Assembly: GCF_000801105.2 (NCBI RefSeq)
Contig: NC_079518.1
Coordinates: forward strand, 22,424,800-22,488,799
Length of the DNA: 64,000 bases
From: Raphanus sativus
Taxonomy: Eukaryota; Streptophyta; Magnoliopsida; Brassicales; Brassicaceae
Direction of reading: 5' to 3'
Shown here: positions 11,512 to 25,300 of the stretch, in pieces
Layout: every line of letters starts with the position of its first letter
Position numbering within the stretch: the first letter of the stretch is position 1
Position numbers and translations under genes: made by a program
Notes under the pieces: generated by a model
What the model was told of the DNA's origin: nothing
The model's input: only the letters and a program-made list of their open reading frames with translations
Database searches by the model: none

Positions 11512-14500
11512 GCATATTGAGCTGGAATTGCCAAGGCTTGGGGCGGCCCAAGGCTTGACAATTCAAAGACTGCGGGAACTGTGTCAATACCACTTCCCGG
11601 AGATTTTATTTTTAATGGAAACAAAAAAAAATGTAGGAATATTGTAGTAGACCTTCAAGCTTGGTTGGGTTATGAGCAAGTTCACACTGTTAATCCAGTT
11701 GGATACAGTGGTGGCTTGGCTATTTTGTGGAAAAAAAATGTGAAACTTTGTATTAAAAGTTCGGATAAAAACATTGTAGACTGTTTTGTGAGTCTTGGTG
11801 ACTCTTCCTTTTTCTTATCTTGTGTGTATGGAGAGCCGGCTCATGATGGGAAGAGCATTGTGTGGGAACGTTTGAGCAGATTAGGAGTTCAAAGATCAGA
11901 GCCCTGGTGTATTGTTGGGGATTTTAATGAGATCCTCAATAATGACGAGAAGTGTGGAGGTCCAAAGCGGTCGCCTGCCTCCTTTAAACCCTTTGCTGAT
12001 ATGTTAAGTGTTTGTGGGATGGAAGAGCTTGCTAGCAAAGGAAATAGATTCACTTAGGCCGGTACTAGATGGAAAAAATACATTCAATGTTGCTTAGACA
12101 GATGTTTTGGTAACAAAGCGTGGATGTCAAGCTTCCCCAATTCTAATCAGACCTTCCTTGAGAAAAGAGGTTCTGATCATAGGCCAGTTCAGGTTTGACA
12201 GGAGGCTACTTCATCACCCATATGCTGTTTTGGAGATGAAGAAAGCTTGGGGTAACAAGGCTGATACTCGCTCAGTTTCCTTCAGAATAAAGACTTGCAG
12301 ACGAGTGGCTAGTAAATGGAAACGTCAAAGACGTTTTAACGCCAAGGACAAGATCGGTTTACTGCAGGAGAAACTGGAATTCTTCCAATCTAAACTGTAT
12401 CCATGTCTCTTTGTGATCAACAATTTAAAGAGAGAGCTTATGTTGGCCTACAAAGAAGAAGAAATTTATTGGAGACAAAAAAGCAGAGGAAGATGGCTGA
12501 AATTGGGTGATAGGAACTCTAAGTTTTTTCATATCTCAGTTAAAGCAAACAGAGCTAGAAGATATTTGGTGAAATTAAAAGATCGTCTTGGTCATGATCA
12601 ATGGTCTGATGCTGCAAAAGCTCAGGTGGCGATAGACTACTTCTCTGATCTTTTCACTTCCTTTAACCCTCCATCGTACAAAGAAGTGTTTCAGAGCATG
12701 GCCCCAAAGGTCACTCCGCTTATGAATAGCTGTCTTATACAGAAAGTCTCAAAGGAGGAAGTTAGAGAAGCTATTTTCTCTATCAATTCAGATAGTGCAC
12801 CGGGATCTGATGGCATGACATGTTTATTTTTCCAAAAGTTTTGGGATGTTGTTGGAGACTCAGTGACTGCAGAGATTCAAGAGGTCTTTGAAACCGGAAT
12901 TATGCCACAAGATTGGAACTTCACATACCTGTGCTTGCTCCCGAAGATTCCTGATCCTGAGAACATGACCGACCTGAGACCAATAAGTCTCTGTTCAGTG
13001 CTCTACAAAACGGTGTCAAAAATTCTGGTTAGAAGATTGCAGCCTTTCTTAAAGGATCTGGTTTCGGTGAATCAATCAGCTTTTGTCAGTGAGAGACTGA
13101 TCCAGGACGACATAATCATTGCCCACGAAGCTGTTCATGCTCTCAACACTAATCCGACGGTGACCAAAGAATATATGGCGGTCAAAACCGACATGTCAAA
13201 AGCGTATGATAGAGTTGAATGTAGCTATGTAAAGGAACTGCTTGAGGCGTTGGGCTTTCATGACACAGTCACGCAGTGGATCATGATGTGCATCACTTCA
13301 GTCTCCTTTGCTGTCTTGATGAGCGACCAACCTTTTGGTCTAATAGCTCCAACACGAGGGATCCGCCAAGGCGATCCTCTGTCTTCGTTCCTTTTCGTGC
13401 TCTGTACGGAAGGGTTGTCACACTTACTGGAGGTGGCTGAGAGAAATAACATATTGACTGGGTTAAAGTTCTCAGAAGAAGGACCATCGGTGAATCATTT
13501 ATTGTTTGCGGATGATAGTTTGTTTATCGGCAAGGCGTCTCCTCAACAATGCAAGAATCTAAAAAGAATTTTAACTGTCTACGGTGAAGCAACCGGTCAG
13601 TGCATCAACTACTAAAAATCGTCTATCACATTCGGTAAGATGATTCCAGAGGAGGAAAGAGCTGAACTAAGGAATATCCTTGAGATCTTTAACGAAGGAG
13701 GGACGAGTAAGTACTTAGGTTTACCTGAGTGCTTCTCGGGTTCTAAGGTGGAACTGCTCTCCTATTTGAAAGAAAGGGCGCAGTGCAGGATTAACAGCTG
13801 GTTCCTTAGGAAATTGTCTCAAGGAAGAAAGGAAGTGCTACTAAAGACTACGGCCTCTGCTCTACCGGTCTTCGCCATGTCCTGTTTCAAATTTCCGAAG
13901 ACTGTCATCAAGAAATTGTACAGTATAATGACCAACTACTAGTGGAGCTCTGAGTCTCATCATCAAAAAATACACTGGGTCTCATGGGACAAATTGTGCT
14001 TACCTAAAGCTCTTGGAGGGATTGGTTTCAGGGATTTGGAAAATTTCAATCAAGCTTTATTGGCAAATCAGGCGTGGAAACTGGTGCATCAACCAAATAG
14101 TCTTCTGGCTAGGTTTTTAAAAAGGAGGTACTACCCCAACGTAAACTTCCTTGATGCAGTAGTAGGGGCCAGACCATCCTTTGCTTGGCGCCGTGTTTTG
14201 CATGGAAGAGATCTTCTACAAAAAGGCCTCAAACGTCAGGTTGGAAACGGTGAATCTACGAGGGTTTGGATTGATAAATGGATTGATGATCCTGAAACCG
14301 GAATGAGAGCTCCTTGGATCAAAAACAATGTTTTTGATGCCAACTTGATGGTGGTTGAGCTAATAGATAAGGACTCAAGAAGATGGAAGATTGATGTTTT
14401 GAAGGAGCTCTTCGTTCCTCTGATGTTGAGTTAATATGGGTGAAGCAACCTTCAATTAATCAACCTGATTTCTTCTCTTGGAGTTTCAACAGAAGTGGCA

Positions 14501-15580
14501 ACATGACAATCAAATCAGCCTATTCTCTCGCAATGGAGCAAAAGATCAAAGAGACACATCCAGACAGTTTGGCTTTGCCATCGCTCAATGTGATAAAGGA
14601 GAAAATTTGGAAAATTAGATCTGTTCCTAAGATCAGAATATTCTTATGGAAAGCTCTGAGTGAAGCATTGCCTGTTGCGGATTTGATCATCAAAAGAGGA
14701 ATGAAAGTAGATGATAGATGTCAGTTGTGTGGAAATGAAGGTGAAGATGTTCATCATGTGTTATTTGATTGTGATCCTGCTCGTCAGGCTTGGGCTCTTT
14801 CCGGCATCCCGCATCCAGAGTTTGGATTTAGAGAAGGTAGTTTATTTTCCAACGCCAATTTCCTTCTGAACCTGAGAAAGGAAGCCATAGGAGAATTGCA
14901 AGACCTGCGGTTTTGGCCTTGGCTTCTTTGCCTCATTTGGAAAAGCAGAAATGACTTTCTCTTTAATGGGAAAGATGGGAGCGAGAGGAGATTCACATGA
15001 AAGCAAGAAAAGAATTTGAAGAATGGATTTTGGCGCAAAAAGTGGACGAGCAGGTCACTGAACTGAAGCAAGTAAGGACGATCAAAAAGCCTCGTAAATG
15101 GTTTCCTCCTAAGCAAGGTTGGTCGATGTGGCCTTTGAATGGCTCAAGGAAACTAAGCTTATGGGAGTTGCTTGGGTAGTAAGAAATCACAGAGGTGTTG
15201 TTTTGGTCCACAGCAGAAGGGCTTTCTCAGACATAACCAGCTTGGAAGAAGCGAGACTCACCACGATACTGTGGGCGATAGACAGTATGGTCAGCTTACG
15301 CTACAAGAAGATGGTGTTCGCAGGAGATTTTAAAGAAATCTTCGCGGCGGCCTTGAAACCGTCTCATTGGCCAGCATTGAGGTTCCAGTCTAATGAATTA
15401 AATATGAGATTATCTCAAGTGGAAGGGTTTCAACTCTTGAGTGTATCCAAGGAGGGAAATAGAGGAGCGACGATCATTGCTCAAAGTGTTACTCAACAGG
15501 GAAGAGTGCGTTCTTATATAGCCAGAGGTCATCCTCGTTGGTTGTTTGAGCTCTTTGTCGATAAAAGTCGGTTCCTCTGA
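11512..15580 (+). pseudogene. LINE ORF2 remnant: endonuclease, reverse transcriptase, zf-RVT, RNase H
   Basis: The coding trace starts near 11511 with the typical SWNCQGLG endonuclease opening, then shifts frame. 11581-12057 carries the endonuclease core (IVGDFNEIL). 12107-13615 (502 codons) carries the reverse transcriptase with GIRQGDPLSSFLF and the catalytic FADD (LLFADDSLFIG). 13640-13942 and 13994-14434 continue the thumb region. 14440-15000 holds the zf-RVT finger (CQLCGNEGEDVHHVLFDC). 15119-15580 is an RNase H-like tail (RVT_3). At least five interruptions separate these pieces, so the enzyme cannot be made. Confidence 0.8.
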
Positions 15581-15582
15581 TG

Positions 15583-15680
15583 TTACCCCGAAGGAAGGAG
15601 GTGGTGGTTTTGGGTTGTTGATTGATGTTAGCTCCAAAGGAAGGAGGTGGTTGTTTTGTGTTGTTGATTGATGCCAATTT
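15583..15680 (+). repeat. Tandem duplication in LINE 3' UTR
   Basis: Two copies of a roughly 48-bp unit (ggaaggaggtggt, then gttgttgattgatg) stand in tandem just after the last LINE stop codon. Tandem 3'-UTR units are common in LINEs. Confidence 0.65.
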
Positions 15681-15941
15681 GTATTGGGTTGATTAACTCT
15701 CTGTTTTATTGTTGGTTTAGTTGATTGTACTCTGTTTTTATTCTATTAATGAAAGTTTAGAAGGAAAAAAAAAGAGGAGACATGAAAGGTCGGCCCTTAA
15801 TTTAGGCCCATTAATATCAGGCCCACCAAAGTTTTAGGGTGTTATTGGATTGAATAATTCATTGGAAATTCTAATTAGAAGTATTCTAATGGTTTTAACT
15901 GGACTTTTAAATACGTGATGGAATCTATTGTTTTATTTTAA

Positions 15942-15971
15942 CTAGATTCGATCTCCGCGCTACGCGCGGAT
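15942..15971 (-). mobile_element. Helitron 3' terminus on the minus strand
   Basis: Read on the minus strand, ccgcgcgtagcgcgg forms a hairpin, then agatcgaat and CTAG followed by T. On the plus strand the end is A at 15941 then CTAG at 15942-15945. The element extends to the right, and a Stowaway-like MITE is inserted close to its tip. Its 5' end was not identified before the next Helitron starts at 16520. Confidence 0.65.
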
Positions 15972-15988
15972 AAGTGTTGAAATTGTTA

Positions 15989-16217
15989 CTTCCTCCGTTT
16001 CATATTAAGTGTCGTTGTAGAGAAAAATTTTCGTTGTAAAATAAGTGTCGTTTTAGCATTTCAATGCAGAATTTATTAACTTTATTCTCCATTCTATTTT
16101 TCTATTGGTTGAATTGTATCAGTAATGATGTTTTTATATCGGAAAAATGCAAAATTAAATAATTTCTTAATCTGTGTGTACAAGCTTAGAATGACACTTA
16201 TAATGAAACAGAGGGAG
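15989..16217. mobile_element. Stowaway-like MITE (Tc1/mariner type)
   Basis: Inverted ends match: left cttcctccgtttcat...aagtgtcgtt, right (reversed) ctccctctgtttcat...aagtgtcatt. The dinucleotide TA flanks both sides (15987-15988 and 16218-16219), the duplication made by mariner-type transposases. It is 229 bp and AT-rich with no coding, so it is non-autonomous. The inverted ends are imperfect, indicating some age. Confidence 0.85.
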
Positions 16218-16519
16218 TATTTTTTTAGATCATAAGTTTAAATTTTGTATGGGATTAGAGTAATATTTTTCCCCCAAATAAAGGAAAGCAGATAGTTACT
16301 AAATGCACGTAACTAACAAAAAGAGTAAAATGGTTGTTTAAAGTAACATAAATAATGTAAAAAAACTTCAATTATCCGGAAGAATAAAGTCTATAATGTG
16401 GTCCATATTAAAACAACTTAAAATAGACAAAAATCAAGACAGTTAACTTTATTTAAGTGGGTACGAAACAATTGCTATTAGAAGTTAAAGATACATACTT
16501 GATATATCTGAATAAGAAC
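16218..16519. other. AT-rich non-coding segment
   Basis: No gene or clear repeat boundary is visible. It may be interior sequence of the minus-strand Helitron whose 3' end is at 15942. Confidence 0.4.
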
Positions 16520-17861
16520 TCTATAATATGATTTCTCAAAAATAATCACAAATTTTTACTACTTATTTTTAAAGAGATATTAAAGCTAAAAATAATTTTT
16601 AACAATCAACGTATTTTGATCAAATAATTTAAAAATATTTATAAATAGCATAACATTATATACTTGAATGAGGTAAACCTATTTATTTTATCCTTATTAA
16701 AATTATGTTTTTTTAATATTTCATTTGCTTTTTAATTTTATGTTTTTATGCTTGTGGAACTTATTATAACCATAATAAAAACATACCCAAGAAAATCTGA
16801 ATTCTCATTTTAGGTTATTTAAAATATCTATATGTGTTCATGTGCTTCTAATTTTTTTTCAGTTACTCACGTATATTGATCATCGCTTTATTTTCTAACA
16901 TTTTTAAAAACCAACATATAATTTGATAAATATTATGAAAATACATGCACATTTAGACGATAAATAAAAATAATTTTATTTGACGTATTTATAATCAAAA
17001 ACAATTATACATCAGTTCAAATTTGAAAGAATATATATAACTTAATATACTCACAACATGAGTTACTCGACTAATCCAACTTATGTCTAAAATCATAGAA
17101 TTAAATACAATAGAATAATAGTTTATTTACTATATATATCGTAGGATGACTCAAAACATATTAATAAATGAAAATAAAATATATACCAACTGTTACAATT
17201 TAGTTATTTTGTAGAATTTATATATATGCATGAGACTTCAGAATACTATCGTTATATTGATTTTCGTAATTTAGATTCAGACACTTTAGTTTATTTTTTT
17301 TTTTATTCTAAGCACAATATATCTTAAGTTATATATAATCTTACTAAAATACATTTACATTTCTAAGACAACAACCATCCTAAATGCAAATAAGAAAGTT
17401 AATCAATATTTTAATATATTTAGAAAAAATACTCTAGTTGAATTCATAGAAATAGATGCAATCTAATATACACGAATGATAACTAAACTGGCTGTAAAAA
17501 CATCAAAACCGACTAACTATAACATATCTAAAATCATATTTCTAATTAAAGTAATATAATATTATTAATATAAATTATACATAGAGGTGTCAAAATGGGT
17601 AAAAACCAGTGGGTTGACCCAAACCAAACCAATCCATAATCCTAATGGGTTATTAATTTGGGTATTAATGGATAAATGGTTTTATGGGTTATTGGGTTTA
17701 GTGAGTTGATTCATATTGGTTTGGATCAAAATGGGTTTATGGTTTACCCAATCCAACCCATTTTTTGTCGTTTTTATTTTTTCTTTTTGTTACCTTCCAT
17801 TCGTCGTTGCTCTCACCGCCCTCGCTCCTCTCTCTCATCCATCCACCTTCACCTGGTTTCC

Positions 17862-18164
<303 letters not shown>

Positions 18165-18592
18165 TTCGCTTGTGATTCCACGCTGTCATCGTCTTCTTCT
18201 CCAATCTCCCTTGGTAAATCTCTATCTTCAAATTCTTCAATTTGATCTTATGGGTCACTGATTTGGAATCGATTTTGAAGTAAATTTTTCTGGGTTCTGA
18301 TTTGGAACAGCAAGCACGTTCTGGAATCGATTTGGGTTCTGGTAACAGCAAGCCACGGACGACTTCCTTGGAGACGCGACTTCCTCGGAGACGCGAAACA
18401 GTAGCACAAAACTTGTAAGTGTTTTAATGTCAACGATAAATGCTTTTGATAAGTGTTTGTTCACTTACGGATTAAGTCTGGTGTTGTTTGTTCCTTTACA
18501 TATTTTCTCTTGCTTTGTTGTTTGTTCCACTTGCAGAAACAGTGGTGTTTGTTCACTTACAGATTCTACTTGCTGCTTGAAGTGTCAACGAG

Positions 18593-18935
18593 ATGATGAA
18601 TAATGAAGAAGATCTTCTAAACAGTGGTGGTCAATCATCTACGAGTGCTGCATCACAATCTGTTCTAGTAAGTTCTAATCATTCAAAAAGAGCTAAGAGA
18701 TCAACTGCTTGGGATTATTTTGTTATAGAAAAAGATGAGAATGGTCAAGAGAGAGCATATTGTAAAAAGTGTCCAAAGAACTATTTGTGATAGTGTCATT
18801 CGAGACATGATCTCTAAGATGAGAAAAAGTTTGATAAGTATTGGGAGCAATATAGTGTCATTCTTGCAATGGGTGCTGTGTTGGATCCTAGGGTAAAATT
18901 CAGGCTTTTGAAGCGATGCTACGATGAACTTGATC
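18593..18935 (+). pseudogene. hAT transposase fragments (BED finger and DUF4413-like)
   Basis: 18593-18790 encodes a 65-residue piece with a BED zinc-finger start: AWDYFVIEKDENGQERAYC followed by KKC, the DNA-binding half of a hAT transposase. It stops before the finger is complete. About 35 bases later a frame near 18820-18935 encodes KFDKYWEQYSVILAMGAVLD and PRVKFRLLKRCY, characteristic of the DUF4413 region that precedes the hAT dimerisation domain. The catalytic RNase H-like core between them is deleted. An intron-like 5' leader (gtaagt near 18415, ttgcag near 18536) suggests the parent gene had a spliced 5' UTR. Confidence 0.8.
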
Positions 18936-19059
18936 CATTCACTTGATACATATAATTTATAAATTAATTTTAAATTAACAGTAAATGTCAATCTATTATT
19001 ATAGTATATCTATTTTAAAAATATTTATATATGTGAATGGGCACGGGAAGATCATCTAG

Positions 19060-19999
19060 TATATATTTATAAAAATACAATATTTTTTCATAGTACGATT
19101 TTATCATTATTTAATTTAATTTCTAATAAATTTTAAACTGACCAAAAGTATTATAAATTTATGAAAATATTTTATTAAAACATAGCTAAAATGCGATGTC
19201 TAGTTTTTATTCTCGAACAAAATATGATGTCTCGTTTTCTTATAGTTATGCAAATTTTTAATAAAATACAGATTCTGTTTTAAACTAAATTAAGCATTAA
19301 AATCACATGCATTAGCTTATTATAAGATCACATGCTTGGAAAGTGGGTAGAGTATATGTGTCAATCAATAGAAAGACTAATATTGTACCATGTGACACAT
19401 ATTCTCGGCTTATTCATATTAGGTCTGTAGAATATAAGGTAGAAGCTACCAAGGCATAAGGGAGAATACTAAATGAAAAAAATGTAATAATGAACCTTTT
19501 CCCTAGTACACACAGACTTCCTACTTCAGGGAGGCCTGTTAACTAAATCTGAAGATGTAAGCTAGATGTCATGTAAAGACGCAAGGTCAGACGACAACAA
19601 CCAAACTGCTGAGGGGATCTACGTAAAGCAAGTAATGAGTTCAGACTTGAGCCATGAGGCGTCCACTGGATTGGTTTTTTTCCGGTGTAAGTGGTCCTTA
19701 TGGCCCTCACCTCCCCAACGATTTATGCAGAGAAACATAAGGATAATAAAAGTTTGAACTTAAAACTGGCGTCTTTAGCATAATACAATGAATATTTTTG
19801 TTACATGGATTAAAGCTTAGGGTTTTGATACACACAGAAACACATATCATTGACAAAAGAAAAAAACCTTCGCATATGCTTGAACATCATGGAGATCATA
19901 TCTTCTCTGTTTGATGTACTCTGAAAACTCAGGAGATGGAGATTTCAAGCTCCTACATCAGTCGCTGATGAACCTGGTTTAAGCCACGCGAAAAAAGTC
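19060..19999. other. Non-coding segment
   Basis: AT-rich to about 19330, then mixed composition. A 63-codon frame at 19566 has no recognisable domain. I see no supported gene; the right part may be 3' flank of the minus-strand gene that follows. Confidence 0.4.
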
Positions 20000-20472
20000 T
20001 TGAAGAAAGCTTGTTTGTCCTGTTAAAAGTGAGAGAGATACCATGTTTGAGGTCTTTGACAGCTTCAGTAAGAGCAATTAAATTATTAAAGCCAGTGGTT
20101 TCAGCTCCTCTGCCAAGAGCTTCTGCCTGGTTAACACATCCTCGCTGTTTGCTATAAACCTAGCTGTTGTACCCGGATTAGTGATTACCAGCGCAGTGCA
20201 GGTGGGTTGGAACCACTTGTGGCATTACCCCTGAAACAGAGGGCTGTGTATACCTTGGGCCATGCTTGATGAGATCATCAAGTATGCTCTGCTGAGCTTT
20301 CTTAAGACCTTGCATCGACACCACAAATCGGTAGGAGTTAGTATTCGGCAGTCCAAATATTTATATAGACATATCTATGTGTTAAAGATGGTTCCGTGAT
20401 CTTATTCATCTAGACCAGTCATGTGAGTATGTAACATGATTTTCAAACAGATAATCTGAGTACTATTATCAC

Positions 20473-22265
20473 CTTGAGGTTAATGATGTGCTGCAACTCC
20501 ATGGGAGTTCCTTCTGGAAACAGTGCATGATAACTGCCTACCTGATGAGGACATAGAACCAGACATCAACATCCCCACACTTAGACAAGCTCCAAGGACA
20601 AGATCAGGAACTAGAGGTGTTACTGCCAGCTTTAACAAAGCCATAGAAGTTCTTCTCATCAAGAGCAACATCAACACCAAGCTAGAAGCCATCACAAACC
20701 GCATGGATCAATTCACTATAACCGGAGGAGAAGCTAATAAAGATGAAGCTTATGTTATACAAGTTGGTCCAAAGGATGATGATAATATATGGTCCATTCT
20801 TCCTCACAAAGGAATGGTTTCCTTATTTGTCATCACGCCTAAGTGAAACGGTGAGCATTGAGAAGAGAAGAGCAAGCCTTCAAACGACATCACTTGACAA
20901 AATCAAAAGAGGCTCCTCTCCAACGGCTACTTTCTTTTCAAATCTCATCCACATCAAGTAAGTAAGGTAAGTCCATTTACATTATGAATTATATCCTATG
21001 GTTTATCTTGCAGGGTCTTGAGACATTTTATTTCTTTTATTTCATTTCGTTGAGTCAGGCATTGTTTAGCCTATGCTTTCTTAAGTCCTAGATCGAGTCT
21101 TTGTATTGTTTTTGCTTCAAGACCCCTAGAAGGGCACAACTGCATTGGACACTATATAAGTCCCTTATAAGCAGTCATGTATCTTTAACCTTTATGAAAT
21201 ATATGAGTCAGTTTGCCCCTAGCAACTACTAAGCCTTTTGAGAGTTTGTGAGAAGCATTCTTGAGAGCAAATCGTGTTATATCAAGTTCCTCATCATAGA
21301 ACTTGTGGTTACACCTCGATCCATCCTTTGGTTGTGTGAATCAATCAAAACCTCACCACATCAAACCATCTCTTTGTCTTTGTTGAGTTGTTTATTCGAA
21401 CAAGCAACTTAGATCCATATCCACATCTATTCCATTGCCATCCATTGAATCATCAAGTTGGTTATACGACCAAGTGGTGTTTCTCATCTCCATTGGTGTC
21501 TTTGCGAGCCTCAATACAACCGGATCCATCATTCAAACCATCCTCTACATCAGATCCTTCCATCTCACTCCTCTTCATTATCAACCGGTTCATTGATCCT
21601 CACCCCTATCCAACCAGCTTGAGCAAGGCCCTCTTTGTGCCTATATCATTTTGGTATCAGAGCCTAAACGCTCTAAATCAGGTTGTTTCTTTTCTCTTTA
21701 GATAGATCGTTTAGTTTTGATAAAGAAAAACCCATAAAAATTTATTTTTCCTTTAGTTCTTGTGTTTCACCATTGATAAGCTTATAGTTGTTCTTGTTTC
21801 ATATAAATCGAAAAGAAAATAAAAGTTTGTTTTGTTTTTATTGTTTGATCCGAAAACCCCAAGAAAAACCCAAAAGATTTCTGTTTTTGTGATTGTTGCA
21901 TTTCGAGTTTCCTAGTATAGCTCCATCACATATCATCTTTCCATCTTTAGAACAAGGCATTTGCATTTCGAGATTTCTTTCTTTTTGCATACTTCTTTGC
22001 TATCATATCGTTTTTATATCTCGGTCCCTTGCATTTCATTTGTAGTTTTATTTCTTTGATAACTTCACTTGATCTTGAAACTCTTTTCAGGTTAAGACAT
22101 GGGAGACACTAGCTCAACTTCAGCTGATACCGCAACTACTATGGCTCAACTCCTAGTTGCAATGCAATCCATCAGTGAAAGGATGACTCGCCTAGAGCAA
22201 GGGCAACAAGCTCGAGCCAACCAACCGGTTCAAGGAGCAAACAACAATCCTCAAGACCAGCAACC

Positions 22266-22305
<40 letters not shown>

Positions 22306-25300
22306 GACAACCCCCGAGCTGAGGATGATTCGGATAGTGACATGCCGAGTCTAGAAGAAGAAGAACAAAGACCCCCTCCTAGAAGAAATGCTAGAGATAG
22401 AGGAAGAAACCGAGGAAGAGGTCATGATCAAGAGCATGATCAATGGCAAGGAGGCAAGGACTTGAAGCTCACGCCACCAACCTTTGCTGGAAAGGTTAAT
22501 CCTGATGCCTACATTGATTGGGAGACACGCATGGAGTACATCTTTGACTATTACCACTACTCCGAGCTAAGGAAGATCTCTCTAGCTGCTGCTCAGCTCA
22601 CTGAAACCGCCTTGACATGGTGGGATCGAGAGTTATCCGAAAGGAGAAGACTAAGGCGTGCACCCATTGCTCTTTGGGATGACATGAGAGCCATGCTGAG
22701 GAGAAGATATGTGCCAAGTTACTACTACCGTGACTTGCAAAAGAGATTCAGAAAGCTCACTCAAGGTTCCAAGTCAGTTGAGGAGTATTATGAAGAGTTT
22801 GATGCTATGAGGAATCGCTTAGAGGTTCAAGACTCTGAGGAAACCTTGATGGCACAATTCTTGGATGGACTCCAAGATAGGATAACAAGAAAGGTGGAGA
22901 GGCAGAACTATGAGCATTTCCATGATCTAATCCACTTTGCTATCCAAGCCGAGCAACACATCAAGCGCAAAACCGCAGCAACAAGTAGAAGTAAGAACAC
23001 TTGGACACCACCAGCTCAAAGAAATGACAAGGGCAAGTCCATTGAGGTTGAGAGCCGGTTCAAGAAGAACTCCACTACTGATGCATCTAAGGGCAACAAG
23101 GCTGATCAAAGCAAGCCTAGTGCACCTAGAAACCGAGACATCACTTGCTACAAGTGCCAAGGTAAAGGACATTATGCAAGAGATTGTCCTAATCAAAGAG
23201 TCATGATCCTTAGAGAAGATGGAGGATATGAGACTCAAGAAGAAGAAGAAGCGGATGCTACTGATGAGGAGATCACTGATTATCCAGATGAGGGAGAGAT
23301 ACTTGTGACAAGAAGAGTACTTAGTGCAATGTTCGAACCAGAAACTATTCAAAGGGAGAACATCTTTCATACAAGATGCACCATTGAATCTAAGGTATGT
23401 AGCTTGATCATTGATGGTGGTTCATGTACTAATGTTGCTAGCAAGTATTTGGTTGATAAGCTAGGTCTCAAGACAACCACACATCCAAGACCTTATAGAT
23501 TGAAGTGGTTAAATGATGAAACCGAGCTAAAGATTGGTGAACAAGTGGAAGTTTCTTTCAGCATAGGTCGATATGCTGACAAGGTAATTTGTGATGTGGT
23601 TCCTATGCAAGCTGGTCATCTTTTGCTTGGCAGGCCTTGGCAATTTGACAAGGAAACCATACACAATGGACGCACCAACTACTATAGTTTCACTCACAAC
23701 AACCGCAAGCACAACCTAGCTCCTTTAACTCCACAACAAGTCTTTGACTTGCAAAAGGATATGAGCAAAGGAAACAAGGTAAGTAAGACTAATCTCTATA
23801 TTAGTCCATCTAAAGTTTTAAAATCTTTAGAGAACAAAACACAGGTGCTACTAATGATCTTTAAGGAAGGTGTTTTGACAGATTATAAAGATCAAGAACT
23901 TCCACCAGAAGTTGTGCAACTACTTGAGAAGTTCCCTGATATCTTTCCAGAAGATATCCCTGCTGGTTTACCACCAATAAGAGGAATAGAACACCAGATT
24001 GATCTAGTACCAGGAGCTCCATTGCCAAACCGACCAGCCTATAGAGTCAATCCGGAGGAAGCCAAAGAATTGGAGAGACAAGTGCAAGACTTGATGGACA
24101 AGGGATACATAAGAGAAAGTCTAAGTCCTTGTGCAGTTCCAGTTCTTCTAGTGCCAAAGAAAGATGGGACTTGGAGGATGTGTGTTGATTGCCGAGCCAT
24201 AAACAACATCACCATCAAGTATAGACATCCAATCCCACGACTAGATGACATGCTAGATGAACTCAGTGGTGCCACTATCTTCTCAAAGATAGATTTGAAG
24301 AGTGGTTATCACCAGGTAAGAATGAAAGAAGGAGATGAGTGGAAGACTGCTTTCAAGACCAAGAGAGGTCTCTATGAATGGCTAGTCATGCCATTTGGTC
24401 TTACCAATGCTCCAAGCACTTTCATGCGCCTCATGAACCATGTTCTAAGGGAGTACATCTGTAAGTTTGTAGTTGTATACTTTGATGATATCTTAGTCTA
24501 TAGCAACAGCTTAGAAGATCATCTTATTCATCTTGAAAAGGTTTTGGAAACCTTGCGCCAAGAGCATCTTTATGCTAATCTCAAGAAATGTACCTTTTGC
24601 ACTGATCAACTAGTTTTCCTAGGCTTTGTTGTTAGTTCACAGGGTCTAAAGGTGGATGAAGAGAAGATCAAAGCAGTACAAGAGTGGCCCACGCCAACTA
24701 CAATAGGTCATGTGAGGAGTTTCCATGGGCTAGCAAGCTTCTATAGAAGATTTGTCCGAGACTTCAGCACCATAGCAGCCCCATTAACTTCAGTAATCAA
24801 GAAAGATGTGGCTTTCAAATGGGGAAGTGAACAGGATGAGGCTTTTCAAAACCTCAAAGATAGTTTAACTAATGCTCCTGTTTTAGTCTTACCTGATTTT
24901 AACAAAACTTTTGAGATTGAATGTGATGCATCAGGAACAGGTATTGGAGCAGTGTTGACTCAAGGAGGAAAGCCAGTAGCATTCTTCAGTGAGAAGTTAC
25001 ATGGAGCTACACTCAACTATCCTACCTATGATAAAGAGTTATATGCACTAGTGAGGTCATTGGAGACTTGGCAGCACTATCTACTCTCTAAGGAGTTTGT
25101 GATCCACACTGACCACGAGACACTCAAGTATTTGAGAGGACAAACTACCTTGAAGAAGAGGCACGCAAGGTGGCTAGAGTTTGTGGAATCTTTTCCTTAT
25201 ATCATCAAGTACAAGAAAGGAAAGGAGAACATTGTAGCTGATGCTTTGTCAAGAAGGCATGCGCTTATATCTTTGATGGAAGCCAAGGTAATGGGGTTTG

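Larger units (their letters stand above)
10171..15773 (+). mobile_element. Decayed LINE with ORF1 and ORF2 remnants, plus strand
   Basis: The body runs from an ORF1 lacking its first residues to an A-run at 15764-15773. A short direct repeat, gaggagac, stands at 10163-10170 and 15774-15781 and is a plausible 8-bp TSD. If correct, the few codons before 10171 are flanking host sequence. The order is DUF4283 and zinc-knuckle ORF1, endonuclease, reverse transcriptase, zf-RVT, RNase H-like domain, and a 3' UTR with a tandem duplication. Several stops and frameshifts make it non-autonomous today. It differs in sequence from the LINE at 991-4493. Confidence 0.85.

Noticed and set aside
21388..21705. 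105-codon frame in the 5' LTR, repeated in the 3' LTR from 27389
   Set aside because: It lies in LTR leader sequence, is present only because the LTR is duplicated, and has no recognisable domain.
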